A stretch of 64,000 nt of DNA, from NCBI GenBank assembly GCA_035771175.1, contig CM069604.1:20337115-20401114 (forward strand), in the 5' to 3' direction. The notes under the pieces were generated by a model. The model saw nothing but the letters and a program-made list of their open reading frames with translations. It searched no databases and was not told where the DNA came from. Shown here piece by piece: positions 51,903 to 64,000 of this stretch; within the stretch, counting starts at the first letter, position 1; the number at the start of each line of letters is the position of its first letter. The DNA is from Paratinospora sagittata (taxonomy: Eukaryota > Streptophyta > Magnoliopsida > Ranunculales > Menispermaceae). Made by a program: the position numbers and the translations under genes.

Positions 51903-54303
51903 TTTTGAATTCAAATCATTTTGTACTACTCTCTTGCTCTTTAACCTGCAACTGCAAATTTTATAAAACCCTCATTCTCTGATTTTTAAAGATAGAACAC
52001 ACACGATTTTTGCAGGTTAGACTGAGCTTTCCGAAGAGTGTTTAAAGATAAGAAAGTCGTGATTCTTGCATTTGCCCAAACAAACTTCGAAACGAATCAA
52101 AATTGCAAACTGTCTTGCAGATAACCTCATTATTTCGCAAGTTCTTCATTTTAGCCCTTTTGTGCTGAGATTTCCAGAGGCTATCTATTGTTTTAAACTG
52201 TAAGTATATGAATTGTTATCGGTAAGAAAACACATCAAACAAGAAGACATCACCTGTATTTTTTTTTTCTAAGCGCTACTACAACTAATCACAACAACAC
52301 ATCGAACAATAGCTATCGAAGTCCACAAAGATCAAGCACGAAGATTGAAGACATATCTCATGTCTAATGCATTAGTTTTAGCTTTGGGGTGTAGGGTAAC
52401 TTCTCGATCAATCTAAGCACTAAAACTCTGAAAATTGAAAAGTCTTCAAAATCACTTCAATATAGCATTTCATTTTGAAAAGATGTTTTTCGAAAGGTTT
52501 TAATCATAATTTCAAGAAATTTTGAATTATTTAAAAGTTTTTAATCTTATATCAATATGTTTTGAGTTAATGGAACGATTCTTTAGTTTTTCAAAAATAA
52601 GGCTATCCAGCAATTTGTCAAAACTTTCCAGAAGCCACTACCGCACTATCAGTGTTGATAGCACGCTGATAGGGTTCTATAATAAATATTTGTTTTTATG
52701 GAAAATTGTCTATAGCGCGTTATCCCCTTTGATAACTCGGTATAAAGCTGTTCTCGTGATCTTTCCATCTTTAGTAAAATGGGCAATAGCGCGCTATAGG
52801 CCTTGATAACACTCTGTCGGAAAGTCCAAAATACTCGAGCTCTCGGGTTTGTGTATATCGACCACCTGCTATAGCCTGCTATCTGTCAATAGAGAACAGG
52901 ACACACAACCCAATAGCACGCGATCCACGTCTTAGACTAAAATCTAATATTTCCAACGAGAAAAATGTTGACACTTCTGCTCGCTCGATTTTTCTATTCC
53001 TTACACAGTTTTGCCAGGTTATCTTTATTGAAATATTCTTTACTAACACCTTGATGATTCCCATTGTCTCGCACGCCCAAAACAACTTTAGATTAAACAA
53101 CGTTTTGAATTCAAATCATTTTGTACTACTCTCTTGCTCTTTAACCTGCAACTGCTAATTTTATAAAACCCTCATTCTCTGATTTTTAAAGATAGAACAC
53201 ACACGATTATTGCAGGTTAGACTGAGCTTTCCGAAGAGTGTTTAAAGATAAGAAAGTCGTGATGCTTGCATTTGCCCAAACAAACTTCGAAACGAATCAA
53301 AATTGCAAACTGTCTTGCAGATAACCTCATTATTTTGCAAGTTCTTCATTTTAGCCCTTTTGTGCTGAGATTTCCAGAGGCTATCTATTGTTTTAAACTG
53401 TAAGTATATGAATTGTTATCGGTAAGAAAACACATCAAACAAGAAGACATCACCTGTATTTTTTTTTTCTAAGCGCTACTACAACTAATCATCAACAACA
53501 CATCGAACAATAGCTATCGAAGTCCACAAAGATCAAGCACAAAGATTGAAGACATATCTCATGTCTAATGCATTAGTTTTAGCTTTGGGGTGTAGGGTAA
53601 CTTCTCGATCAATCTAAGCACTAAAACTCTGAAAATTGGAAAGTCTTCAAAATCACTTCGATATAGCATTTCATTTTGAAAAGATGTTTTTCGAAAGGTT
53701 TTAATCATAATTTCAAGAAATTTTGAATTATTTAAAAGTTTTTAATCTTATATCAATATGTTTTGAGTTAATGGAACGATTCTTTAGTTTTTCAAAAATA
53801 AGGCTATCCAGCAATTTGCCAAAACTTTCTAGAAGCCACTACCGCACTATCAGTGTTGATAGCACGCTGATAGGGTTCTATAATAAATATTTGTTTTTAT
53901 GAAAAATTGTCTATAGCGCGTTATCCCCTTTGATAACTCGGTATAAAGCTGTTCTCGTGATCTTTCCATCTTTAGTAAAATGGGCAATAGCGCGCTATAG
54001 GCCTTGATAACACTCTGTCGGAAAGTCCAAAATACTCGAGCTCTCGGGTTTGTGTATATCGACCACCTGCTATAGCCTGCTATCTGTCAATAGAGAACAG
54101 GACACACAACCCAATAGCACGCGATCCACGTCTTAGACTAAAATCTAATATTTCCAACGAGAAAAATGTTGACACTTCTGCTCGCTCAATTTTTCTATTC
54201 CTTACACAGTTTTGCAAGGTTATCTTTATTGAAATATTCTTTACTAACACCTTGATGATTCCCATTGTCTCGCACGCCCAAAACAACTTTAGATTAAACA
54301 ACG
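51903..54303 (-). repeat. 2401-bp dimer unit in block B, copy 2
   Basis: This pair carries the same private marks as 49502-51902 at an offset of 2401 bp. A difference is GCTGAGATTTCC near 53365, where copy 1 has GCTGAGAATTCC near 50965. Confidence 0.8.
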
Positions 54304-56704
54304 TTTTGAATTCAAATCATTCTGTACTACTCTCTTGCTCTTTAACCTGCAACTGCTAATTTTATAAAACCCTCATTCTCTGATTTTTAAAGATAGAACA
54401 CACACGATTATTGCAGGTTAGACTGAGCTTTCCGAAGAGTGTTTAAAGATAAGAAAGTCGTGATGCTTGCATTTGCCCAAACAAACTTCGAAACGAATCA
54501 AAATTGCAAACTGTCTTGCAGATAACCTCATTATTTTGCAAGTTCTTCATTTTAGCCCTTTTGTGCTGAGATTTCCAGAGGCTATCTATTGTTTTAAACT
54601 GTAAGTATATGAATTGTTATCGGTAAGAAAACACATCAAACAAGAAGACATCACCTGTATTTTTTTTTTCTAAGCGCTACTACAACTAATCATCAACAAC
54701 ACATCGAACAATAGCTATCGAAGTCCACAAAGATCAAGCACGAAGATTGAAGACATATCTCATGTCTAATGCATTAGTTTTAGCTTTGGGGTGTAGGGTA
54801 ACTTCTCGATCAATCTAAGTACTAAAACTCTGAAAATTGGAAAGTCTTCAAAATCACTTCGATATAGCATTTCATTTTGAAAAGATGTTTTTCGAAAGGT
54901 TTTAATCATAATTTCAAGAAATTTTGAATTATTTAAAAGTTTTTAATCTTATATCAATATGTTTTGAGTTAATGGAACGATTCTTTAGTTTTTCAAAAAT
55001 AAGGCTATCCAGCAATTTGCCAAAACTTTCCAGAAGCCACTACCGCACTATCAGTGTTGATAGAACGCTGATAGGGTTCTATAATAAATATTTGTTTTTA
55101 TGGAAAATTGTCTATAGCGCGTTATCCCCTTTGATAACTCGGTATAAAGCTGTTCTCGTGATCTTTCCATCTTTAGTAAAATGGGCAATAGCGCGCTATA
55201 GGCCTTGATAACACTCTGTTTGAAAGTCCAAAATACTCGAGCTCTCGGGTTTGTGTATATCGACCACCTGCTATAGCCTGCTATCTGTCAATAGAGAACA
55301 GGACACACAACCCAATAGCACGCGATCCACGTCTTAGACTAAAATCTAATATTTCCAACGAGAAAAATGTTGACACTTCTGCTCGCTCGATTTTTCTATT
55401 CCTTACACAGTTTTGCCAGGTTATCTTTATTGAAATATTCTTTACTAACACCTTGATGATTCCCATTGTCTCGCACGCCCAAAACAACTTTAGATTAAAC
55501 AACGTTTTGAATTCAAATCATTCTGTACTACTCTCTTGCTCTTTAACCTGCAACTGCTAATTTTATAAAACCCTCATTCTCTGATTTTTAAAGATAGAAC
55601 ACACACGATTTTTGCAGGTTAGACTGAGCTTTCCGAAGAGTGTTTAAAGATAAGAAAGTCGTGATTCTTGCATTTGCCCAAACAAACTTCGAAACGAATC
55701 AAAATTGCAAACTGTCTTGCAGATAACCTCATTATTTCGCAAGTTCTTCATTTTAGCCCTTTTGTGCTGAGATTTCCAGAGGCTATCTATTGTTTTAAAC
55801 TGTAAGTATATGAATTGTTATCGGTAAGAAAACACATCAAACAAGAAGACATCACCTGTATTTTTTTTTTCTAAGCGCTACTACAACTAATCACAACAAC
55901 ACATCGAACAATAGCTATCGAAGTCCACAAAGATCAAGCACGAAGATTGAAGACATATCTCATGTCTAATGCATTAGTTTTAGCTTTGGGGTGTAGGGTA
56001 ACTTCTCGATCAATCTAAGCACTAAAACTCTGAAAATTGAAAAGTCTTCAAAATCACTTCAATATAGCATTTCATTTTGAAAAGATGTTTTTCGAAAGGT
56101 TTTAATCATAATTTCAAGAAATTTTGAATTATTTAAAAGTTTTTAATCTTATATCAATATGTTTTGAGTTAATGGAACGATTCTTTAGTTTTTCAAAAAT
56201 AAGGCTATCCAGCAATTTGTCAAAACTTTCCAGAAGCCACTACCGCACTATCAGTGTTGATAGCACGCTGATAGGGTTCTATAATAAATATTTGTTTTTA
56301 TGGAAAATTGTCTATAGCGCGTTATCCCCTTTGATAACTCGGTATAAAGCTGTTCTCGTGATCTTTCCATCTTTAGTAAAATGGGCAATAGCGCGCTATA
56401 GGCCTTGATAACACTCTGTCGGAAAGTCCAAAATACTCGAGCTCTCGGGTTTGTGTATATCAACCACCTGCTATAGCCTGCTATCTGTCAATAGAGAACA
56501 GGACACACAACCCAATAGCACGCGATCCACGTCTTAGACTAAAATCTAATATTTCCAACGAGAAAAATGTTGACACTTCTGCTCGCTCGATTTTTCTATT
56601 CCTTACACAGTTTTGCCAGGTTATCTTTATTGAAATATTCTTTACTAACACCTTGATGATTCCCATTGTCTCGCACGCCCAAAACAACTTTAGATTAAAC
56701 AACG

Positions 56705-59105
56705 TTTTGAATTCAAATCATTTTGTACTACTCTCTTGCTCTTTAACCTGCAACTGCTAATTTTATAAAACCCTCATTCTCTGATTTTTAAAGATAGAAC
56801 ACACACGATTATTGCAGGTTAGACTGAGCTTTCCGAAGAGTGTTTAAAGATAAGAAAGTCGTGATGCTTGCATTTGCCCAAACAAACTTCGAAACGAATC
56901 AAAATTGCAAACTGTCTTGCAGATAACCTCATTATTTTGCAAGTTCTTCATTTTAGCCCTTTTGTGCTGAGATTTCTAGAGGCTATCTATTGTTTTAAAC
57001 TGTAAGTATATGAATTGTTATCGGTAAGAAAACACATCAAACAAGAAGACATCACCTGTATTTTTTTTTTCTAAGCGCTACTACAACTAATCATCAACAA
57101 CACATCGAACAATAGCTATCGAAGTCCACAAAGATCAAGCACGAAGATTGAAGACATATCTCATGTCTAATGCATTAGTTTTAGCTTTGGGGTGTAGGGT
57201 AACTTCTCGATCAATCTAAGCACTAAAACTCTGAAAATTGGAAAGTCTTCAAAATCACTTCGATATAGCATTTCATTTTGAAAAGATGTTTTTCGAAAGG
57301 TTTTAATCATAATTTCAAGAAATTTTGAATTATTTAAAAGTTTTTAATCTTATATCAATATGTTTTGAGTTAATGGAACGATTCTTTAGTTTTTCAAAAA
57401 TAAGGCTATCCAGCAATTTGCCAAAACTTTCCAGAAGCCACTACCGCACTATCAGTGTTGATAGAACGCTGATAGGGTTCTATAATAAATATTTGTTTTT
57501 ATGGAAAATTGTCTATAGCGCGTTATCCCCTTTGATAACTCGGTATAAAGCTGTTCTCGTGATCTTTCCATCTTTAGTAAAATGGGCAATAGCGCGCTAT
57601 AGGCCTTGATAACACTCTGTTTGAAAGTCCAAAATACTCGAGCTCTCGGGTTTGTGTATATCGACCACCTGCTATAGCCTGCTATCTGTCAATAGAGAAC
57701 AGGACACACAACCCAATAGCACGCGATCCACGTCTTAGACTAAAATCTAATATTTCCAACGAGAAAAATATTGACACTTCTGCTCGCTCGATTTTTCTAT
57801 TCCTTACACAGTTTTGCCAGGTTATCTTTATTGAAATATTCTTTACTAACACCTTGATGATTCCCATTGTCTCGCACGCCCAAAACAACTTTAGATTAAA
57901 CAACGTTTTGAATTCAAATCATTCTGTACTACTCTCTTGCTCTTTAACCTGCAACTGCTAATTTTATAAAACCCTCATTCTCTGATTTTTAAAGATAGAA
58001 CACACACGATTTTTGCAGGTTAGACTGAGCTTTCCGAAGAGTGTTTAAAGATAAGAAAGTCGTGATTCTTGCATTTGCCCAAACAAACTTCGAAACGAAT
58101 CAAAATTGCAAACTGTCTTGCAGATAACCTCATTATTTTGCAAGTTCTTCATTTTAGCCCTTTTGTGCTGAGATTTCCAGAGGCTATCTATTGTTTTAAA
58201 CTGTAAGTATATGAATTGTTATCGGTAAGAAAACACATCAAACAAGAAGACATCACCTGTATTTTTTTTTCTAAGCGCTACTACAACTAATCATCAACAA
58301 CACATCGAACAATAGCTATCGAAGTCCACAAAGATCAAGCACGAAGATTGAAGACATATCTCATGTCTAATGCATTAGTTTTAGCTTTGGGGATTAGGAT
58401 AACTTCTCGATCAATCTAAGCACTAAAACTCTGAAAATTGAAAAGTCTTCAAAATCACTTCGATATAGCATTTCATTTTGAAAAGATGTTTTTCGAAAGG
58501 TTTTAATCATAATTTCAAGAAATTTTGAATTATTTAAAAGTTTTTAATCTTATATCAATATGTTTTGAGTTAATGGAACGATTCTTTAGTTTTTCAAAAA
58601 TAAGGCTATCCAGCAATTTGCCAAAACTTTCCAGAAGCCACTACCGCACTATCAGTGTTGATAGCACGCTGATAGGGTTCTATAATAAATATTTATTTTT
58701 ATGGAAAATTGTCTATAGCGCGTTATCCCCTTTGATAACTCGGTATAAAGCTGTTCTCGTGATCTTTCCATCTTTAGTAAAATGGGCAATAGCGCGCAAT
58801 AGGCCTTGATAACACTCTGTCGGAAAGTCCAAAATACTCGAGCTCTCGGGTTTGTGTATATCGACCACCTGCTATAGCCTGCTATCTGTCAATAGAGAAC
58901 AGGACACACAACCCAACAGCACGCGATCCACGTCTTAGACTAAAATCTAATATTTCCAACGAGAAAAATGTTGACACTTCTGCTCGCTCGATTTTTCTAT
59001 TCCTTACACAGTTTTGCCAGGTTATCTTTATTGAAATATTCTTTACTAACACCTTGATGATTCCCATTGTCTCGCACGCCCAAAACAACTTTAGATTAAA
59101 CAACG
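56705..59105 (-). repeat. Monomer pair repeated 4802 bp downstream, copy 1
   Basis: The monomer at 56705 has GATTTCTAGAGG, GATAGAACGCTG, CTCTGTTTGAAAG and AAAAATATTGAC. The one at 57906 has GGGGATTAGGATAAC and AAATATTTATTTTT. Both sets recur together further on. The preceding monomer ends with TATATCAACCACC near 56456, a mark also repeated at 4802 bp. Confidence 0.8.
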
Positions 59106-61506
59106 TTTTGAATTCAAATCATTCTGTACTACTCTCTTGCTCTTTAACCTGCAACTGCTAATTTTATAAAACCCTCATTCTCTGATTTTTAAAGATAGAA
59201 CACACACGATTTTTGCAGGTTAGACTGAGCTTTCCGAAGAGTGTTTAAAGATAAGAAAGTCGTGATTCTTGCATTTGCCCAAACAAACATCGAAACGAAT
59301 CAAAATTGCAAACTGTCTTGCAGATAACCTCATTATTTCGCAAGTTCTTCATTTTAGCCCTTTTGTGCTGAGATTTCCAGAGGCTATCTATTGTTTTAAA
59401 CTGTAAGTATATGAATTGTTATCGGTAAGAAAACATATCAAACAAGAAGACATCACCTGTATTTTTTTTTTCTAAGCGCTACTACAACTAATCACAACAA
59501 CACATCGAACAATAGCTATCGAAGTCCACATAGATCAAGCTCGAAGATTGAAGACATATCTCATGTCTAATGCATTAGTTTTAGCTTTGGGGTGTAGGGT
59601 AACTTCTCGATCAATCTAAGCACTAAAACTCTGAAAATTGGAAAGTCTTCAAAATCACTTCGATATAGCATTTCATTTTGAAAAGATGTTTTTCGAAAGG
59701 TTTTAATCATAATTTCAAGAAATTTTGAATTATTTAAAAGTTTTTAATCTTATATCAATATGTTTTGAGTTAATGGAACGATTCTTTAGTTTTTCAAAAA
59801 TAAGGCTATCCAGCAATTTGTCAAAACTTTCCAGAAGCCACTACCGCACTATCAGTGTTGATAGCACGCTGATAGGGTTCTATAATAAATATTTGTTTTT
59901 ATGGAAAATTGTCTATAGCGCGTTATCCCCTTTGATAACTCGGTATAAAGCTGTTCTCGTGATCTTTCCATCTTTAGTAAAATGGGCAATAGCGCGCTAT
60001 AGGCCTTGATAACACTCTGTCGGAAAGTCCAAAATACTCGAGCTCTCGGGTTTGTGTATATCGACCACCTGCTATAGCCTGCTATCTGTCAATAGAGAAC
60101 AGGAAACACAACCCAATAGCACGCGATCCACGTCTTAGACTAAAATCTAATATTTCCAACGAGAAAAATGTTGACACTTCTGCTCGCTCGATTTTTCTAT
60201 TCCTTACACAGTTTTGCCAGGTTATCTTTATTGAAATATTCTTTACTAACACCTTGATGATTCCCATTGTCTCGCACGCCCAAAACAACTTTAGATTAAA
60301 CAACGTTTTGAATTCAAATCATTCTGTACTACTCTCTTGCTCTTTAACCTGCAACTGCTAATTTTATAAAACCCTCATTCTCTGATTTTTAAATATAGAA
60401 CACACACGATTTTTGCAGGTTAGACTGAGCTTTCCGAAGAGTGTTTAAAGATAAGAAAGTCGTGATGCTTGCATTTGCCCAAACAAACTTCGAAACGAAT
60501 CAAAATTGCAAACTGTCTTGCAGATAACCTCATTATTTCGCAAGTTCTTCATTTTAGCCCTTTTGTGCTGAGATTTCCAGAGGCTATCTATTGTTTTAAA
60601 CTGTAAGTATATGAATTGTTATCGGTAAGAAAACACATCAAACAAGAAGACATCACCTGTATTTTTTTTTTCTAAGCGCTACTACAACTAATCATCAACA
60701 ACACATCGAACAATAGCTATCGAAGTCCACAAAGATCAAGCACGAAGATTGAAGACATATCTCATGTCTAATGCATTAGTTTTAGCTTTGGGGTGTAGGG
60801 TAACTTCTCGATCAATCTAAGTACTAAAACTCTGAAAATTGGAAAGTCTTCAAAATCACTTCGATATAGCATTTCATTTTGAAAAGATGTTTTTCGAAAG
60901 GTTTTAATCATAATTTCAAGAAATTTTGAATTATTTAAAAGTTTTTAATCTTATATCAATATGTTTTGAGTTAATGGAACGATTCTTTAGTTTTTCAAAA
61001 ATAAGGCTATCCAGCAATTTGCCAAAACTTTCTAGAAGCCACTACCGCACTATCAGTGTTGATAGCACGCTGATAGGGTTCTATAATAAATATTTGTTTT
61101 TATGAAAAATTGTCTATAGCGCGTTATCCCCTTTGATAACTCGGTATAAAGCTGTTCTCGTGATCTTTCCATCTTTAGTAAAATGGGCAATAGCGCGCTA
61201 TAGGCCTTGATAACACTCTGTCGGAAAGTCCAAAATACTCGAGCTCTCGGGTTTGTGTATATCAACCACCTGCTATAGCCTGCTATCTGTCAATAGAGAA
61301 CAGGACACACAACCCAATAGCACGCGATCCACGTCTTAGACTAAAATCTAATATTTCCAACGAGAAAAATGTTGACACTTCTGCTCGCTCGATTTTTCTA
61401 TTCCTTACACAGTTTTGCCAGGTTATCTTTATTGAAATATTCTTTACTAACACCTTGATGATTCCCATTGTCTCGCACGCCCAAAACAACTTTAGATTAA
61501 ACAACG

Positions 61507-63907
61507 TTTTGAATTCAAATCATTTTGTACTACTCTCTTGCTCTTTAACCTGCAACTGCTAATTTTATAAAACCCTCATTCTCTGATTTTTAAAGATAGA
61601 ACACACACGATTATTGCAGGTTAGACTGAGCTTTCCGAAGAGTGTTTAAAGATAAGAAAGTCGTGATGCTTGCATTTGCCCAAACAAACTTCGAAACGAA
61701 TCAAAATTGCAAACTGTCTTGCAGATAACCTCATTATTTTGCAAGTTCTTCATTTTAGCCCTTTTGTGCCTAGATTTCTAGAGGCTATCTATTGTTTTAA
61801 ACTGTAAGTATATGAATTGTTATCGGTAAGAAAACACATCAAACAAGAAGACATCACCTGTATTTTTTTTTTCTAAGCGCTACTACAACTAATCATCAAC
61901 AACACATCGAACAATAGCTATCGAAGTCCACAAAGATCAAGCACGAAGATTGAAGACATATCTCATGTCTAATGCATTAGTTTTAGCTTTGGGGTGTAGG
62001 GTAACTTCTCGATCAATCTAAGCACTAAAACTCTGAAAATTGGAAAGTCTTCAAAATCACTTCGATATAGCATTTCATTTTGAAAAGATGTTTTTCGAAA
62101 GGTTTTAATCATAATTTCAAGAAATTTTGAATTATTTAAAAGTTTTTAATCTTATATCAATATGTTTTGAGTTAATGGAACGATTCTTTAGTTTTTCAAA
62201 AATAAGGCTATCCAGCAATTTGCCAAAACTTTCCAGAAGCCACTACCGCACTATCAGTGTTGATAGAACGCTGATAGGGTTCTATAATAAATATTTGTTT
62301 TTATGGAAAATTGTCTATAGCGCGTTATCCCCTTTGATAACTCGGTATAAAGCTGTTCTCGTGATCTTTCCATCTTTAGTAAAATGGGCAATAGCGCGCT
62401 ATAGGCCTTGATAACACTCTGTTTGAAAGTCCAAAATACTCGAGCTCTCGGGTTTGTGTATATCGACCACCTGCTATAGCCTGCTATCTGTCAATAGAGA
62501 ACAGGACACACAACCCAATAGCACGCGATCCACGTCTTAGACTAAAATCTAATATTTCCAACGAGAAAAATATTGACACTTCTGCTCGCTCGATTTTTCT
62601 ATTCCTTACACAGTTTTGCCAGGTTATCTTTATTGAAATATTCTTTACTAACACCTTGATGATTCCCATTGTCTCGCACGCCCAAAACAACTTTAGATTA
62701 AACAACGTTTTGAATTCAAATCATTCTGTACTACTCTCTTGCTCTTTAACCTGCAACTGCTAATTTTATAAAACCCTCATTCTCTGATTTTTAAAGATAG
62801 AACACACACGATTTTTGCAGGTTAGACTGAGCTTTCCGAAGAGTGTTTAAAGATAAGAAAGTCGTGATTCTTGCATTTGCCCAAACAAACTTCGAAACGA
62901 ATCAAAATTGCAAACTGTCTTGCAGATAACCTCATTATTTCGCAAGTTCTTCATTTTAGCCCTTTTGTGCTGAGATTTCCAGAGGCTATCTATTGTTTTA
63001 AACTGTAAGTATATGAATTGTTATCGGTAAGAAAACACATCAAACAAGAAGACATCACCTGTATTTTTTTTTCTAAGCGCTACTACAACTAATCATCAAC
63101 AACACATCGAACAATAGCTATCGAAGTCCACAAAGATCAAGCACGAAGATTGAAGACATATCTCATGTCTAATGCATTAGTTTTAGCTTTGGGGATTAGG
63201 ATAACTTCCCGATCAATCTAAGCACTAAAACTCTGAAAATTGAAAAGTCTTCAAAATCACTTCGATATAGCATTTCATTTTGAAAAGATGTTTTTCGAAA
63301 GGTTTTAATCATAATTTCAAGAAATTTTGAATTATTTAAAAGTTTTTAATCTTATATCAATATGTTTTGAGTTAATGGAACGATTCTTTAGTTTTTCAAA
63401 AATAAGGCTATCCAGCAATTTGCCAAAACTTTCCAGAAGCCACTACCGCACTATCAGTGTTGATAGCACGCTGATAGGGTTCTATAATAAATATTTATTT
63501 TTATGGAAAATTGTCTATAGAGCGTTATCCCTTTTGATAACTCGGTATAAAGCTGTTCTCGTGATCTTTCCATCTTTAGTAAAATGGGCAATAGCGCGCA
63601 ATAGGCCTTGATAACACTCTGTCGGAAAGTCCAAAATACTCGAGCTCTCGGGTTTGTGTATATCGACCACCTGCTATAGCCTGCTATCTGTCAATAGAGA
63701 ACAGGACACACAACCCAATAGCACGCGATCCACGTCTTAGACTAAAATCTAATATTTCCAACGAGAAAAATGTTGACACTTCTGCTCGCTCGATTTTTCT
63801 ATTCCTTACACAGTTTTGCCAGGTTATCTTTATTGAAATATTCTTTACTAACACCTTGATGATTCCCATTGTCTCGCACGCCCAAAACAACTTTAGATTA
63901 AACAACG
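61507..63907 (-). repeat. Monomer pair repeated 4802 bp downstream, copy 2
   Basis: All private marks of 56705-59105 recur here with constant offset, and TATATCAACCACC is near 61258. The implied unit is four monomers (about 4802 bp), but intermediate monomers are less consistent than the flanks, so the HOR is only partly homogenised. Confidence 0.78.
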
Positions 63908-64000
63908 TTTTGAATTCAAATCATTCTGTACTACTCTCTTGCTCTTTAACCTGCAACTGCTAATTTTATAAAACCCTCATTCTCTGATTTTTAAAGATAG

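Larger units (their letters stand above)
47101..64000 (-). repeat. Satellite block B, 1200/1201-bp monomers, inverted relative to block A
   Basis: Measured at TTTTGAATTC, monomers begin at 47101, 48302, 49502, 50702, 51903, 53103, 54304, 55505, 56705, 57906, 59106, 60306, 61507 and 62708, with a partial one from 63908. The reverse complement aligns to block A over nearly its whole length, but with many fixed differences, such as CGAGCTCTCGGG for the block A CCCGAGAACTCG region and AAATATTTG for AAATGTTTTA. Each copy also has about 186 bp absent from block A. Variation among B monomers is low. The one-base length difference comes mainly from AATCATCAACAACAC versus AATCACAACAACAC and from T-run length. 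Confidence 0.96.

Overview
The window is satellite DNA from end to end. I find no supportable protein-coding gene, rRNA, tRNA, CRISPR array or prokaryotic operon. It is AT-rich (roughly one third G+C by eye) and built from one family of kilobase-scale tandem repeats. The kb-scale monomer, higher-order repeats and a nested foldback element point to a eukaryotic, heterochromatic (centromeric, pericentromeric or subtelomeric) array. A plant host is plausible from the look of the inserted element, but I do not recognise the species or a named satellite.

Layout. (1) 1-47000, block A: about 46 head-to-tail monomers of about 1006 bp in one orientation. 1-17640 is an irregular mosaic with some deletion derivatives. 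17640-37330 is a strongly ordered higher-order repeat (HOR) of five monomer types, here named P-Q-R-S-T (about 5002 bp), plus a three-monomer R-S-T form. Together these make a 7988-bp eight-monomer block that is tandemly duplicated and nearly identical between copies. At 37330 a chimeric monomer ends that order. 39670-47000 is a different HOR of four monomers (4027 bp), two copies, the second cut by the gap. (2) 38820-39244: a GC-rich 425-bp foldback element inserted in one monomer, with 150-bp inverted arms, TG...CA ends and a 5-bp target duplication. (3) 47001-47100: exactly 100 N, a scaffold gap of unknown true size. (4) 47101-64000, block B: 14 complete monomers and one partial of a related 1200/1201-bp subfamily in the opposite orientation. 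Each carries about 186 bp that block A monomers lack.

The best candidates for function are structural, not coding. Every monomer has a region of about 240 bp packed with short dyads built on ATAGC/GCTAT and TATCA/TGATA, including perfect 12-bp palindromes and three CTATCA half-sites spaced 11 and 10 bp apart. This module is retained in both subfamilies. A neighbouring stretch has A-tracts spaced about one helical turn apart. The many 60-104 codon open frames recur because the monomers recur; they lie on both strands over the same bases and are not called as genes. Monomer phase is measured from a shared anchor, the GTTGTTTTGGG (or GTTATTTTGGG) motif, and all HOR boundaries are read by eye.
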